Shown here: piece after piece, positions 62,452 through 64,000 of the stretch
How positions within the stretch are numbered: position 1 is the stretch's first letter
Layout of the letters: each line of letters begins with the position of its first letter
Assembly: GCA_947454235.1 (NCBI GenBank)
Contig: CANGIY010000008.1
Span: 1-64,000, forward strand
Length of the DNA: 64,000 bases
Reading direction: 5' to 3'
DNA from: Chitinophagaceae bacterium
GTDB taxonomy: Bacteria > Bacteroidota > Bacteroidia > Chitinophagales > Chitinophagaceae
The notes under the pieces: generated by a model
Databases searched by the model: none
Told to the model about the DNA's origin: nothing
Seen by the model: the letters and a program-made list of their open reading frames with translations, nothing else
Position numbers and translations under genes: made by a program

Positions 62452-64000
62452 ATGACCAGGGCCGAATTCAATAATTGGGTGGATTCAATACCCCATCAAC
62501 CGGGGTGCTACAAATATTATGATGCCAACAAAGAACTGCTTTATGTTGGTAAGGCTAAGGATTTGCGCAAAAGGGTAACGTCCTACTTTGCCAAAACACT
62601 GGATAATTACAAAACCAGAAAACTGGTTTCACTCATTCATTCCATCGATTTTACTGTCACTGATTCTGAACATGACGCGTTTCTTTTAGAAAATTCGCTC
62701 ATCAAACACTTTCAGCCTAAGTTTAATATAAGCCTAAAGGATGATAAAACATACCCATACATAGTTATTAAGAAAGAACCATTCCCCAGGGTGTTTTTTA
62801 CCCGCAGGGTCATTCGCGATGGGTCGGAATATCTAGGACCTTTTACCGGGCTTTTGAGGGTAAAAGAACTGCTTGAGTTGGTGCGACACAATATACCACT
62901 GCGCACCTGCAGCCTGAATCTTTCAAGAGAAAACATCTTAAAGGACAAATTTAAAGTGTGCCTTGAATACCATATTGGTAACTGTAAAGGACCCTGTGCC
63001 GGATTTCAAAGTGCTGAAGAATACAACGAACAAATACAACAAGTTCGCCATATCCTAAAAGGAAATATTGGAGAGGTTATCGGGCGGCTCAAGGACGAAA
63101 TGATGGAGTATGCAACAAAAATGGAGTTCGAAAAGGCCCAGCTACTTAAACTCAAGATTGACGACTTACAGAAATATCAGGTAAAATCAACTATCGTAAA
63201 TCCGCGCATGGATAATGCTGATATAGCCTGCATTTTAAGCGATGAAAACTACTTCTATGTCAACTACATGATGGTAAGCAAGGGCTCGGTTGTGCATACA
63301 AAGACTTTGCAAATAGAAAAGAAAACAGAAGAAGAAGAAAGCGATGTACTTGCATTGGCACTCGATGAACTGCGAAATGCTTTTGGCAGCAATGCCGAAG
63401 AAGTAGTTGTGCCGATACCTGTTTTAGTGACCGACCCTAAAATAAAAGTGACTATACCAAAGCTGGGTGATAAAAAACAATTACTTGACCTTGCATTTAA
63501 AAACGCCACCATCTTCCTGAACGAAGTAAAAAGGAAGGAATCATTATTGCTCACTAAAGCTACTCAGGAAGACTTACTGAATACGTTGGCTGAAATGCAG
63601 GATGCGTTGCAACTTACCGAATTGCCAACCCATATAGAATGCTTCGACAACTCCAACTTTCAAGGCTCGTACCCCGTTGCCGCGATGGTGTGTTTTAAGA
63701 ACGGACAACCATCTAAGAAAGACTACAGGCATTTTCATATTAAAACTGTAGAAGGTCCGAATGACTTTGCTTCAATGAGTGAAATCGTTTACCGCAGGTA
63801 TAAACGCCTTTCTGAAGAAAACCAGCCACTACCCCAACTCGTTATTATTGATGGAGGTAAAGGGCAATTGGGGGCTGCCTTAAAAAGTCTTGAGAAGTTG
63901 GGGCTCTTAGGTAAAATGACAGTTGTAGGTCTCGCCAAACAAGAAGAATCAATCTTCTTTCCGGGTGATAGTGAGCCACTTCAATTGCCTTACGATAATC
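62452..64000 (+). CDS. uvrC: excinuclease ABC subunit C (partial, runs off the right edge)
   Basis: 516 codons are visible. The GIY-YIG nuclease domain is at the start (GCYKYYDANKELLYVGKAKDLRKRV). The UVR interaction motif follows at ~220 (MEFEKAQLLKLKIDDLQKY), and the RNase H-like nuclease begins near IECFDNSNFQGSYPVAAMV. It makes the two incisions flanking a lesion bound by UvrB in nucleotide-excision repair. About 80 C-terminal residues, including the helix-hairpin-helix pair, are expected outside the window. The frame is open to the last base. Confidence 0.95.
   Translation, partial: MTRAEFNNWVDSIPHQPGCYKYYDANKELLYVGKAKDLRKRVTSYFAKTLDNYKTRKLVSLIHSIDFTVTDSEHDAFLLENSLIKHFQPKFNISLKDDKTYPYIVIKKEPFPRVFFTRRVIRDGSEYLGPFTGLLRVKELLELVRHNIPLRTCSLNLSRENILKDKFKVCLEYHIGNCKGPCAGFQSAEEYNEQIQQVRHILKGNIGEVIGRLKDEMMEYATKMEFEKAQLLKLKIDDLQKYQVKSTIVNPRMDNADIACILSDENYFYVNYMMVSKGSVVHTKTLQIEKKTEEEESDVLALALDELRNAFGSNAEEVVVPIPVLVTDPKIKVTIPKLGDKKQLLDLAFKNATIFLNEVKRKESLLLTKATQEDLLNTLAEMQDALQLTELPTHIECFDNSNFQGSYPVAAMVCFKNGQPSKKDYRHFHIKTVEGPNDFASMSEIVYRRYKRLSEENQPLPQLVIIDGGKGQLGAALKSLEKLGLLGKMTVVGLAKQEESIFFPGDSEPLQLPYDN

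Overview
The window looks like a chromosomal segment of a Bacteroidota bacterium, most likely of the Chitinophagia/Sphingobacteriia type. The reasons are five secreted proteins with type IX secretion (T9SS) sorting domains, many TAnnTTTG-type -7 promoter boxes and few Shine-Dalgarno sites, a short ATP synthase epsilon subunit encoded after beta and apart from the other atp genes, a GH97 glycosidase, a class II ribonucleotide reductase, and DinB/DUF1572/DUF1003/DUF2461 proteins. No rRNA, tRNA, CRISPR array or complete insertion sequence was seen. The sequence is cut at both ends: an ISAon1-type transposase remnant on the left and uvrC on the right.

Left edge (1-4,600) is the accessory part. 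It holds an ISAon1 remnant abutting a truncated paralogue of a small membrane protein, an ankyrin-repeat protein fused to signal peptidase I, and a tandem array of three 45-49 aa peptide genes that tail-to-tail face it. Next comes an ORF whose first ~53 residues are the start of an IS1182-type transposase and whose remainder resembles an outer-membrane protein. A 770-bp gene-free stretch of hairpin-rich direct repeats follows.

4,600-15,200: atpD-atpC; a MocR-type regulator divergent from an EamA exporter, ilvE and a GNAT acetyltransferase that run as one unit; a secreted unknown; two DinB-fold proteins; a 40-aa ORF; a secreted unknown; and a GT39-like membrane protein. 15,200-20,500: two T9SS cargo proteins (SBBP-repeat and NHL-repeat) separated and flanked by dispersed palindromic repeats. 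20,500-30,600: a membrane Fe-S oxidoreductase, a copper-type P1B ATPase, class II ribonucleotide reductase, a small periplasmic protein, and galE with a family 2 glycosyltransferase.

30,700-48,700: DUF1003, a zeta-toxin-like ATPase interrupted by a stop codon with its small partner, a secreted thioredoxin, GH97, LD-carboxypeptidase with thiL, a type B T9SS protein, a LolA-like protein, DUF2461, pdhB, an HU-SPOR membrane protein with an outer-membrane barrel, a methyltransferase with GNAT, an ECF sigma factor without an obvious normal start codon, and a 2TM protein. 48,750-59,100: a 2,721-aa T9SS adhesin-like protein with three copies of a NIDO-like module, and a 484-aa T9SS protein with Ig-like repeats. 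59,180-64,000: a VOC-VOC-GNAT fusion, DUF1801, accD-smpB, and uvrC.

The candidate for an undescribed system is the pair of ankyrin/signal-peptidase fusion and neighbouring triplicated membrane-targeted peptides. Their linkage is an inference from position and the presence of a processing enzyme; nothing in the sequence proves they work together. All start choices, family names and promoters come from reading the sequence, without database searches.
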